DNA from: Ectobius pallidus
Lineage: Eukaryota > Arthropoda > Insecta > Blattodea > Ectobiidae
Direction of reading: 5' to 3'
Length of the DNA: 64,000 bases
Assembly (NCBI GenBank): GCA_964059195.1
Contig: CAXKWD010000006.1
Location: 5,696,530 to 5,760,529, forward strand
Positions 52,587 to 61,381 of the stretch are shown one piece after another. Position 1 is the stretch's first letter. Each line of letters starts with the position of its first letter. The translations under genes were made by a program, and so were the position numbers. Below the pieces are notes generated by a model. It did not search any database, was not told where the DNA came from, and saw only the letters and a program-made list of their open reading frames with translations.

Positions 52587-53035
52587 TAATTGTTGTATAG
52601 TATTAAAGTATCAGTAACTTGTGTAATTGTATAATGGTTTAAGTATCAGTAAATTGTGCCAGTATTCGCAGCCTATAGTATTAAGTATCAGAAACATGCA
52701 ACATTAAGTGTATAGTATTTAAAGCCTCAGTGACTTGTGTCTGCAAATGTAGAAATTTTAAAATATCAGTAACGTGTGCCAGTAATTGTACAGTATTAAG
52801 TATCTGTAGCATGTGTCATTAATTGTATAGAACTTAAAGTAACTTGTGTCAGTACTTATACAATAGTTAAAGTATCAAGTACAGTAACTAGTGTCATTAA
52901 TTTTATAGTATTTAAGCATCTGTAACTCGTATCAGTATTGAATAGTATTTTAAGTTATCAGTAACTTGTGCCACAACGGTATAGTACTAAAGTATCAGTA
53001 ACAAGCAATGTATACATTAAAATAGAAATCATAAT
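52587..53035 (+). repeat. ~38-bp degenerate tandem repeat in LINE 3' UTR
   Basis: About eleven units with the pattern TATAGTATTAAAGTATCAGT then AACTTGTGTCAGTA, diverged from one another. One unit lies upstream of the nested insertion, proving that the array predates it. Confidence 0.88.
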
Positions 53036-53120
53036 AATTGTAAATAAAGCATGTAATATTACTCCGTAATGGAGCATGCTGACAATAAAAAAAATAAATA
53101 AATAAATAAAAAAAAAAAAA

Positions 53121-53133
53121 AGACACTGACTGA
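53121..53133. repeat. right TSD of LINE
   Basis: AGACACTGACTGA, matching 45943-45955. Confidence 0.92.
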
Positions 53134-54739
53134 ATGCACTAGGACGCACACAGACACTAACTGGATTTTGCTCGGATTACAGGATTTGTTTACTAGCCGT
53201 GATTGGGGTCTCCATGGTGATGCAGAATAAAACAAATGAAGGAGTTTGAGTTGGTCAACAATATATGAGATACATAAAACCAAAAGAAACAAATATTAGG
53301 TATTATTGGATAAACTAGACATATGCTTAACATTTTTGACCAGTGCATATAAAAAAAATTTAAGGCACCCTACATAAAACTAAATCTATCATGTTTCTGC
53401 TCAGAAGAAATCTTTGAGATAGTCAATCTGCTCTTTACCCGAATTAAAGTAATTGTTTTCTCCTTATACCAAACACCTCAATCTAATGGGAAAAGCTTAA
53501 TCTATACCTGAATAGATATAAAAATCACAATTCTATACCTAGGCAACATAAATGTTAACACGTTGAATATAAACAACGAAAAAACACACTGCGATCTTTT
53601 GACTTCTACTGTCTAAGCAACAAACCGACCAGGAATAATGCATGTCTTGACAACACAATCACAATTGTACATAGAAATAGCCTTTCCTATGATATCTTAG
53701 ATCCAATGCTTCCAACCATCTTGCAATATGGGCGCAGTTCCCTTTAATCAATGAGGGAAAAAACAATTAAAACTTAGACAATTTAAACTAGAGCAAATGG
53801 TTTTGAACTATGGCTTGTAATCTCTTTCTTCTTCACCCTTAGATAGGAACATCACCTAATTTCCCTTTATGAGAAGCATCAGTTTTTTACTAAAAGTCAC
53901 TTAATATTCTTGCTAAAAAGAATCAATACTGTATCATACATTTATTTCTAGAATTAGAGACAGTTTAGAGTTAAAAATGTCACCACAGTTACAATTTCTA
54001 GTTAAAGCCAACGTTTCCTGGGTTTATAGCCTACCGAAATACACCATGATGATGAGCACAATTGCAAATAACTTTTATTTTTCATAAATCATCAATAATT
54101 TAACAAATGTCATTCTCTAAAAGGATGTAAATTATTAAATATCTCAATGAAAATAAGTTTTAACATCACAAAACATTCAAACACAAGATGAAACAACAAA
54201 AGAATATAATAAATTATGATTTCATGTACAAAATGATTGGAAAAATTCCCTTGAAAACTTCAAAGAGAGCAGATCTCATCCTTATTGGTTTTCTTGTATG
54301 AAGGTTCATCTTTATTTATTTTCTATGTTCTCATGAAAAGAATCTAGTTTTCAGTTAGTTCTCATGACAGTTTCATCTATAATGTCTTCCATGAAGAAAA
54401 GCTGCCATATTTGTTCCATATGAGAACTAATTTCACAGGTAGACATACAGAAACTGTGCGTTAGAAGGAATATCCATCTACAGGACGGGTGATTTTTACT
54501 TACGCTATGAAGAATATCCGTCTGTCAGGCAGCGTAGCTCCTACCGAATCATTTGGTGTTACCGTGATGATCACTTGAGCTAACAGGCGATGTAATCACA
54601 TAGAAAACTAATACTTAAATGAGACTCTTTGAGTAGATGAGTGTGATAGAAGCATAACCTGCGCTCTGGTAGCAAAAGACAATACCATTTCCGTTTGTGA
54701 GACAGATGTTCTGCTCTAAGGGTTAATTTAGCCCAAGAA
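53134..54739. other. no gene seen
   Basis: AT-rich sequence after the LINE. Only the start (ATGCACTAGGACGCACACAG) is notable, as the second unit of the 30-bp tandem repeat into which the LINE inserted. Confidence 0.55.
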
Positions 54740-55309
54740 ATTAATACTTACAATCCCAAGAAACACACGCAAACAATGATAGAAACAAAACCACAAAAGT
54801 AGGTTCACCCCGTAATTACATCTACTTAGGAACCAGTTCTGCTGAAGAAATGGACAAATATAAACCCGTAAAAAATGTATGTAGAAAGGAAATTATTATT
54901 GCAAAAACTAGCCTCAATGATTATCTTATACAAAATTCTAGAAACACATGCAAAACTGCATGCAACATAATTAAAACTGAAAGTGGTAGGGGGAAAAATG
55001 AATAATCCTATTGTAGGCCTACCTGATGAATTAAATAATTTTTTTGTAAATGGAAACTTTCTAGAGAACCACTCCACAACTAGAAACACTTCTTCAAATC
55101 ATTTTAACTAGAAATACCTTGAACCTCTCACCATACTTAAAATAGAGCAGAAAATGAAAAATACAATAAGTGAAGACTATGGCCTCTCTAACACGTTAAT
55201 AAAACCACTTATTGATGTACAGGGTGATCTGTTTGGGTATGCATAACATTAAATGTTGTTATAGAAACCAATATGATTGTAGGACAAATTTCTTGGTGGT
55301 TATATTGTA

Positions 55310-55990
55310 CGAGAGCATACTGAAAGTCGTGAGCAACATTTTTTCACAACCTTAATCTTTATTTGTAAGTGAAACCAAGTATATCAACTCAATCTGCTGA
55401 CCTTTCTTTCACTTTTCCACATAGTATCCCCCTTTTTTGCACACATGTTTCCCATCGTTCTGCAAGTTGGAAAATACCCTTGCGATAGAATTCCGTTCCA
55501 AACCATAAATTCTTCCCACCATATCCAGACACTTTTGACACTCTGTCGTGCAATGTGTGATAAATGTCCTACAAAGAAGATCATCCTTCAACAGGATAAT
55601 GCACGTCTGCATACTGCACGTGCCACTATGGAGCAGATCAGGAGATTTGGGTGGGAAATACTTTCACATCCTCCCCACAGCCCCGATATGGCACCCTCTG
55701 ACTACCATCCTTTTGGCTTTGTGAAGGAACAGATGCGAGGCCAATGCTATGAGACACTGGAGGATATTCGGCAAGCAGTGCGTCAGTGTCTACGGGCAGC
55801 TGGAACGGAATTCTATTGCAAGGGTATTTTCAAACTTGCAGAACGATGGGAAACATGTGTGCAAAAAACAGAGACTATATGGAAAAGTGAAAGAAAAGTC
55901 TGTAGATTGAAATGATATGCTTGGTTTCACTTACAAATAAAGATTAAGGTTGTGAAAAAATTTTGGTCACGACTTTCAGTATGCCCTTCA
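55310..55990 (+). mobile_element. nested mariner with foldback-type ends
   Basis: The ends are inverted (GCATACTGAAAGTCGTG at the left; CACGACTTTCAGTATGC at the right) and TA lies at 55308-55309 and 55991-55992. The left ~200 bp is an inverted copy of the right ~190 bp, including transposase C-terminal codons, so the termini are much longer than normal mariner TIRs. Confidence 0.85.
55559..55915 (+). pseudogene. mariner transposase C-terminal half
   Basis: The frame contains the second catalytic block ILQQDNARLHTA and the third HSPDMAPSDYHPFG, consistent with the DD34D spacing of mariner, then LAERWETCVQK at the C-terminus. The N-terminal DNA-binding domain and the first aspartate are missing; the preceding 38 codons of the open frame (from 55445) are antisense copy of the gene's own 3' end and not part of the original protein. 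Inactive. Confidence 0.85.
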
Positions 55991-56874
55991 TATTTAAAAA
56001 AAATGAGAGTTTCAATACATGTAAATCAACAATGCATAACCTGAAAGGAGAAATGAAAATCATAGATGATTAAAATGGCTACTACTAATCAACAGTGGGC
56101 ACAACGTGATCTTTGGTGTGTTAAATTTGAGAGTGTGAAAAGAATTCAAATGGAAATTCGACATGAGATGGTGTGCAGAATGTATCCAAATACAATTCCA
56201 TAATGGTGCACAAGGCACGGGAAGTTTGTAATTTTCTAAATGCCATTTCCAACAGTATGTGATGTGGTCGTAGGGGACCCATTGCTTGGCTCCTAAACTC
56301 CCCAGATCTAACCCCTCCTGACTTCTTGGGTGGGGTTTTGTTAAAGACACTGTCTATGCACAGAAACCCAGGAACATTCATGATCTAAGAGTAAAAATTA
56401 CTCAAGCTTTCAACAAATCACTCCTCTTATGTTACGATGGACATGGGCTGAATTGCATCACCGCTATGAGTTATGCAGACTGCGCTATAGGGGCCAAATT
56501 GAACACTGAGGAATCTCCCATCTTTCATTGTTCCATACACAAAATTTCAAGAAATAAAGTTTTACAGTGTTTTTATTTTATCCATACCCAAACAGATCAC
56601 TCTGTATTTCTCTTACCCAAATTGCAAATAGCTGAAGGATTGTACCTGAACTGCCTGAAAATCTCTATAATTTACTGTACCAATATATAAAAAAAAGGGA
56701 AAAAACAATCCTGACAGCTTTAGACCTATTGCACTTGTCTCCATAATATTGAAAAGTATTGAACAGTGTATGAAAGACCAACTAACTCAATATAGTACTT
56801 TGAAAAAAAAAATAACCTAATTAATGACTCACAATTTGGTTTTTCACCAGGACTTTCTACAGTAAAATTCAATT

Positions 56875-57340
56875 CAATTCTTTATTCACCGTAGGGATAA
56901 AAGATCCTTGGCTTCATCATAATACAGTAACTTACTTATCCTATATCTATTGTGGACACAATAAGCAACATAAACATAAAGTTACTACAAATATTACATT
57001 AGAAGATTAATAATTAGACACATGGACATGTTGCATAAAAATAAAATTAAGGAGATTAATCTAAGCAAGGGTACATCTTTAAAAGTTATAAGTTACATTA
57101 CAATTCTTCTAAACTATACAAACATTTTGTTATTAAGAACCCTTTTAATTCAGATTGAAACTGTCGTTTTGAGACACCTGCAATTAATTTAATTTCAGCT
57201 GGCAATTTATTAAATAACCTTACACCTTGGTGTTGTACATCCTGCATTGACACATTGACATAAGCTGTCGAATCAGCCATCACAGAAATTCTGAGTGGTT
57301 TTGAATTTCTTAATAATTATTATGTAGCACTACTCTCTTA
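56875..57340 (-). pseudogene. LINE 3' fragment on the minus strand
   Basis: The minus-strand frame 57283-57098 encodes QHQGVRLFNKLPAEIKLI and FLITKCLYSLEEL, the C-terminal signature of many insect LINE ORF2 proteins. Downstream on the same strand the sequence ends in a GAATTGAATTGAATT tail near 56875, a typical short-repeat LINE terminus. It is inserted, in the opposite orientation, within the older LINE at 54740-57570. Confidence 0.75.
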
Positions 57341-57854
57341 GATATGATACTGTCAACTAAAACATTATGGAATTAGAAGAACCAAACTAAAACTCTTTGT
57401 ATCATACCTTTCATATTAACAGCATTAGAACAACAGAAAAAGCAATCCTCCCTATCCTATAAAGGAATAATATTATACAACTTTCTCAATAAAGTATTCC
57501 AGCACACGGAGTATAAGAAATACAGAAACTGTGTCAAACATTTCCTACTCCAACACTGCTTCTAATGTATTAATGAATGCCTTGAGTATTTGAATAAGTA
57601 ACTTAAATATACTCAACTGAACTCTCAATCATGACTTGTAGCATAATTAGCAATATTATTACTAATTACTATCATAATTAATATATTGCATGACATCACA
57701 CTTACAATGTAATCATTTTAATCTCACCACTACTCCTGTATTAGATATATTTAGTCTTAAGTAATTTTTGTTAATCATTAGGTATAGACTTAACAATAAT
57801 ATTTCTGTATAGCGATTTATGGTGAAATAAATATTATCATTATTATTATTAATG

Positions 57855-59547
57855 ACTGGTACCAGCCATGGAATTCAATAGGAATGGCACCAGTGCGACA
57901 TAGCTTCAACAGGTCATCTTTTTTCTTCTCGCTTATTGCTAGTCCCACAGTTTAAGCCTTCTTAATGTTCTTCAAAGCACATGGTGGACGTCCCTTTCCA
58001 AATACTTTTAACTCCTTATACTCACTTGAGTGGTCATATCTGTACTTTATTACACCAGGCTTTCATGTTTCATGTATCTAAAACATTTTACCTTACCATC
58101 GGTACCAATTGATCTATTTCTTACGTTTGCTGACAGTATACGCAAATCAAGGAAATCTTCATATTTAATCTCAGTGACATTGTATGGATGTTTTTTTATG
58201 GCCATTCTAAATATTGAAATCCAGTCATTCATTGTATACACGGGCACAAACTTTTTGTTTTGTTCAATGGCACTGTGCATACTGTCAACCTCCATGTAGC
58301 TGTGGCTACTTTCTAGAAATTTGTGTTCAATTATTTCTAATTGTGTGATCTGGACTACATTTAAAAGCAATGCAACTACATGGAGGTTCCTGTTCTGCCC
58401 TCCACATGTGTCAGAGAAGAGAGATACTTCGGTGACTTGATCAAGAAGTTGTGTCAAGTATTTGAACAAACACGTTCCAATCTCTGTGCTTCCACGTTTT
58501 CCATTTAATTCGCTCCAAACGTAACAGTATGCATTGTTTGGAGGTGAAGATTCATAGATGGTGAAATTATAAACACAGACTTTTCTGCTGTAATACATAG
58601 GAGAAATGTCACTGGATGGGATCTCTAAGACATTTTGAAGATCAAAAGTTGCAGACATAAAACTTTCATCGAGGATCGCCCTTTGTTTGTCATTTGCCTT
58701 TGTTAAATAGCATTGTTCCTTTCTTTGAACATGGTCTTCGTAATTTTCTCTTAGGTTGGCCTTTTCATCCTCATTGCCCTTAGAAAATTGCACACATAGG
58801 CTACACTGATCTTTCTTAAGTGTATAGAAAGAGTAATTTTATTATATTCTCTGCAAAATATTTGCCTGTAAGTGATTTGTGACACTGGCTTGGACATTTC
58901 ACTGTAGTATTTCTCTTTGTATAAACTATTCATTTTGTTTATACTTAACTTCGGATCAAGATATTTTCTTTTACAAGTTTTTCGTGAATAGTGCGACTCA
59001 ACTGATTCAAAACTTTCAATATGTTGGCGCACCATTTTTAAAGTTTCGCTCTTCCCTTATAAGCATTCATAATGCACGAGGCATTATTATTCAGAGTGGA
59101 AAGAAAAAATTTGACATACTCTGAATTTTTCATTTCCTTTTTGGAAGAAGTATTTTTTTGCATCGCTTAGCATCTTTTCTGTGCCCTTCCTGTGCCTTCT
59201 TCTTTGTGGTGGTTGAGACTCTGAATTCTTTAGTATGAAGTCTTTCTGCCTTGCAAAGTCAGACAATTTCCAGTAAGACTTACATAACTGAATTCGGTTT
59301 CAGAAAAATTGTTTCCACATCTGTAGCAACATTTTTGACAATTCACTAATTTTGGATATTTTGCTGGTCTCTTCCCTTTCCTAGTTTCGTATAGCAGACA
59401 GTCAAACTTCTTTTTCTTTTCTATGTTTACTTTCCATGAGGTAGGATTTATTTTCCTCCAACGACTTAGTTTCCTGTCTTTCTTCCCCTCAGAGCCACAG
59501 AATTCGAGATTTACTTCGGTTTCCTCTTGATCATTCACTGCAACCAA
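57855..59547 (-). pseudogene. DUF7869-like protein, broken multi-part gene
   Basis: Minus-strand pieces in order: 59547-59230 (basic, with NPTSWKVNIEKKKK and a CxxC-rich CQKCCYRCGNNFSE), 59035-58751 (SRKTCKRKYLDPKLSINKMNSLYK), 58793-58050 (VYNFTIYESSPPNNAYCYVW, then VSLFSDTCGGQNRN and HSYMEVDSMHSAIE), and, out of frame, ~58040-57855 ending GAIPIEFHGWY. The FSDxCGGQN and SHSxMxxDxxH patterns mark a widespread arthropod family annotated DUF7869; a DDE-like nuclease fold from a transposon is plausible. A frame change near 58050 and a stop near 57955 argue for a pseudogene; small introns could explain other breaks. Confidence 0.75.
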
Positions 59548-60029
59548 TTCATCACATTTACTTTCAAACTTTTTAAATTTTAACTCATACTTTTGTCAAA
59601 TTAATAAAAAGATGACCAACCAATATGCTATATTCTAATCCTTTGATCCTCATACATTACAAAAAAGAATAACAAATACTTGTATAAGTGACTAAAAATT
59701 TAAAAAATAATAATTAAAATACAGAAATAAAAATACAGCCATACGCCAGTTTGAATGCAGGATCTTTATACCACAATGGGGATGCGTACTAATAGTCATA
59801 CCACACCTACTCAAGGAAATTTTCATAATATTTTAATATTCGGTAGACTTATAATTATAATCTAGTGCATAAACAGAATCTGGTAAAACATTATTAATTA
59901 AACTTAACTCTACTGAGTTGAAAATTAAAAGGGGGGGGGGTTGCCATCAGTTTGCTATATTCTAGATTGTTATGTTGCTTCGAACAGGTTGTTTCACGAA
60001 CCAGAACAATCTGAATAAACATAAAGACA

Positions 60030-60180
60030 TACCTAATAAATCTTTGCGTTTGGATGGACATTGCTGTGCAGGTACATAGTCAGGATCCTGATCAGAATCA
60101 TCACTGTAATGAAATGGATCTTGTATTTCATCAGGATCTGACCCTTTCCTAGACTGATCCAGAACAGTTGTTTCTGTAGG
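60030..60180 (-). pseudogene. possible first exon of the DUF7869-like gene
   Basis: On the minus strand this interval encodes an acidic stretch with DPDEIQDPFHYSDDSDQDPDYVP, shortened here to its key SDDSDQDPDYVP part, resembling the acidic N-termini found in this family. It is separated from 59547 by ~480 bp, which could be an intron. The link is inference. Confidence 0.45.
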
Positions 60181-60751
60181 CCTATTATTACACTAGTCTA
60201 TAATGATTTTGCTACTGAAACAAAACAAGCGAACCAACCCTAATTTGAATGTGCTGATTACAGATCTGAAGTCATTTTTGCTCTACCACGTCACAATTTT
60301 TAAATAATTACGATTTACAGTTTTACTCTTAAGTAAATTGTGATAATGTCATTGCATATTCAAATTAATTATATCATATTGTTGTCTTGGTCTCCTTGAT
60401 TTCATTGGTCAGTTGTTTTAACATTTCAACTGCTTCTCACCAGGTGTATTCATTTTCCCGCCAAAACTTGCTGATTTCCATTAAAGTCGCTTTATTTGTG
60501 AAGGAATACAGAAAGCTGAAGTAAAATAAAATATAGTTGATTTAAGTTCATGTAACATTGTGATGTAAGTAAATACATAAGTAAATAAATTGTATGGCTT
60601 TTCTGTTATGTTTTATGCACTTAAATACCAAGATTCAATATATGTTTACATTTGCTTCACATAACCTATATGAGCTTCACCCATTAACGTTAATGTTTAC
60701 TTTTATTGACGATAGTGTCCATTTCATTTCAGAAGTTCAGAAGTTAATATG

Positions 60752-61023
60752 ATGAATAGAAGAAGCTGTGTTAACCATCCAGACAACTTCTGCTATACCT
60801 GTGGAAATTTACACCACATAGTTAGCGTAAGAACATGACAAGTCAAGTGAAGACTGCTTACAGCATTAGGCCTACTTTGCATGCACCATAGGAGATGATG
60901 ATAAAGTCTAGGCACCTCATTTTTGTTGCACAGTATGTTACTCTGGTCTTACACAATGGTTGTATGGGAAAAGAAGATCTATGCCTTTTGCTGTGCCAAT
61001 TGTTATGTACTGTCCTCGACAAC
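60752..61023 (+). pseudogene. cysteine-rich arthropod repeat-protein fragment
   Basis: The plus strand reads RRSCVNHPDNFCYTCG from the ATG at 60752, and after frame changes and stops APHFCCTVCYSGLTQWLYG and KRRSMPFAVPIV. This pattern (CxNHPDxFCYxCG ... APHxCCxxCxxxLxxWLxGKRRSMPFAxP) recurs in many arthropod genomes as a poorly characterised, probably zinc-binding and transposon-linked protein. Stops near 60836 make this copy dead. A splice-acceptor-like TTTCATTTCAG lies just upstream at 60722-60732, suggesting an old exon. Confidence 0.7.
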
Positions 61024-61069
61024 ATACACAATCCGCTTAGGAAGTTGGTCGGGTGAAATGATGGCACAA

Positions 61070-61291
61070 TGTTAAGTAATTAACATAGTTCAATGGTTTT
61101 AATTAAGACGTACAATTACACCAAACAGTCCAATCCGCCATTATTGAATGAACTCTCTTTAGCTAGTTGGCGGGAGCTAACTCGACTTCTCATTGGCTGA
61201 GTCACGGCCTTGTTAATACATGAATGCCTACTCAGCGCACATACAAAATATAACACTACATATATAATACAATCCACATACATACATAACA
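61070..61291 (-). repeat. 3' LTR of Ty3/gypsy element
   Basis: The 222-bp block begins TGTTATGTATG on the minus strand and ends TTAACA, with the TG...CA termini and short TGTTA/TAACA inverted ends of LTRs. A purine tract (GGTAGGGAGG) lies directly upstream on the minus strand, as expected for plus-strand priming. The second LTR is outside the window. Confidence 0.8.
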
Positions 61292-61381
61292 CCTCCCTAC
61301 CAAAATTGGAACAATTTGAAAACATACACATTTAAATATAATTTAAAAACTGAAACAATAATACCATTAGGTAAGAAGGTA

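Larger units (their letters stand above)
45956..53120 (+). mobile_element. LINE retrotransposon (I/Jockey-type, two ORFs, RNase H), with nested insert
   Basis: The 7,165-bp insertion has 13-bp target duplications. A 14-base leader precedes ORF1, ORF2 starts one base after the ORF1 stop, and the 3' end is a (TAAA)n/A-rich tail at ~53085-53120. About 1.8 kb of the length is a later Harbinger-type insertion in the 3' UTR. ORF1 with two zinc knuckles plus EN-RT-RNase H in ORF2 fits I-like clades. It landed in a 30-bp tandem repeat next to a Tc1 transposase. Confidence 0.92.
55220..56604 (+). mobile_element. mariner-type element, host of a second mariner
   Basis: Inverted ends CAGGGTGATCTGTTTGGGTA and TACCCAAACAGATCACTCTG, flanked by TA (55218-55219, 56605-56606). 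It contains 55310-55990 as an insertion. Its remaining right part (56240-56530) has a multiply broken transposase C-terminus (PLMLRWTWAELHHRYELC). Confidence 0.87.
54740..57570 (+). pseudogene. old LINE reverse transcriptase, split and decayed
   Basis: Pieces of one LINE ORF2 can be read on the plus strand with frame changes. About 54860-55215 gives NDYLIQNSRNTCKTACNIIK and GLPDELNNFFVN (linker between endonuclease and RT). About 56606-56860 gives YLNCLKIS, NPDSFRPIALVSII and SQFGF-like sequence (RT fingers). About 57430-57560 gives YKGIILYNFLNKVF and CVKHFLLQHCF (C-terminal end). The catalytic FADD region is missing. Two nested mariners and an opposite-strand LINE fragment interrupt it. Family likely Jockey/CR1-like; uncertain. 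Confidence 0.72.
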
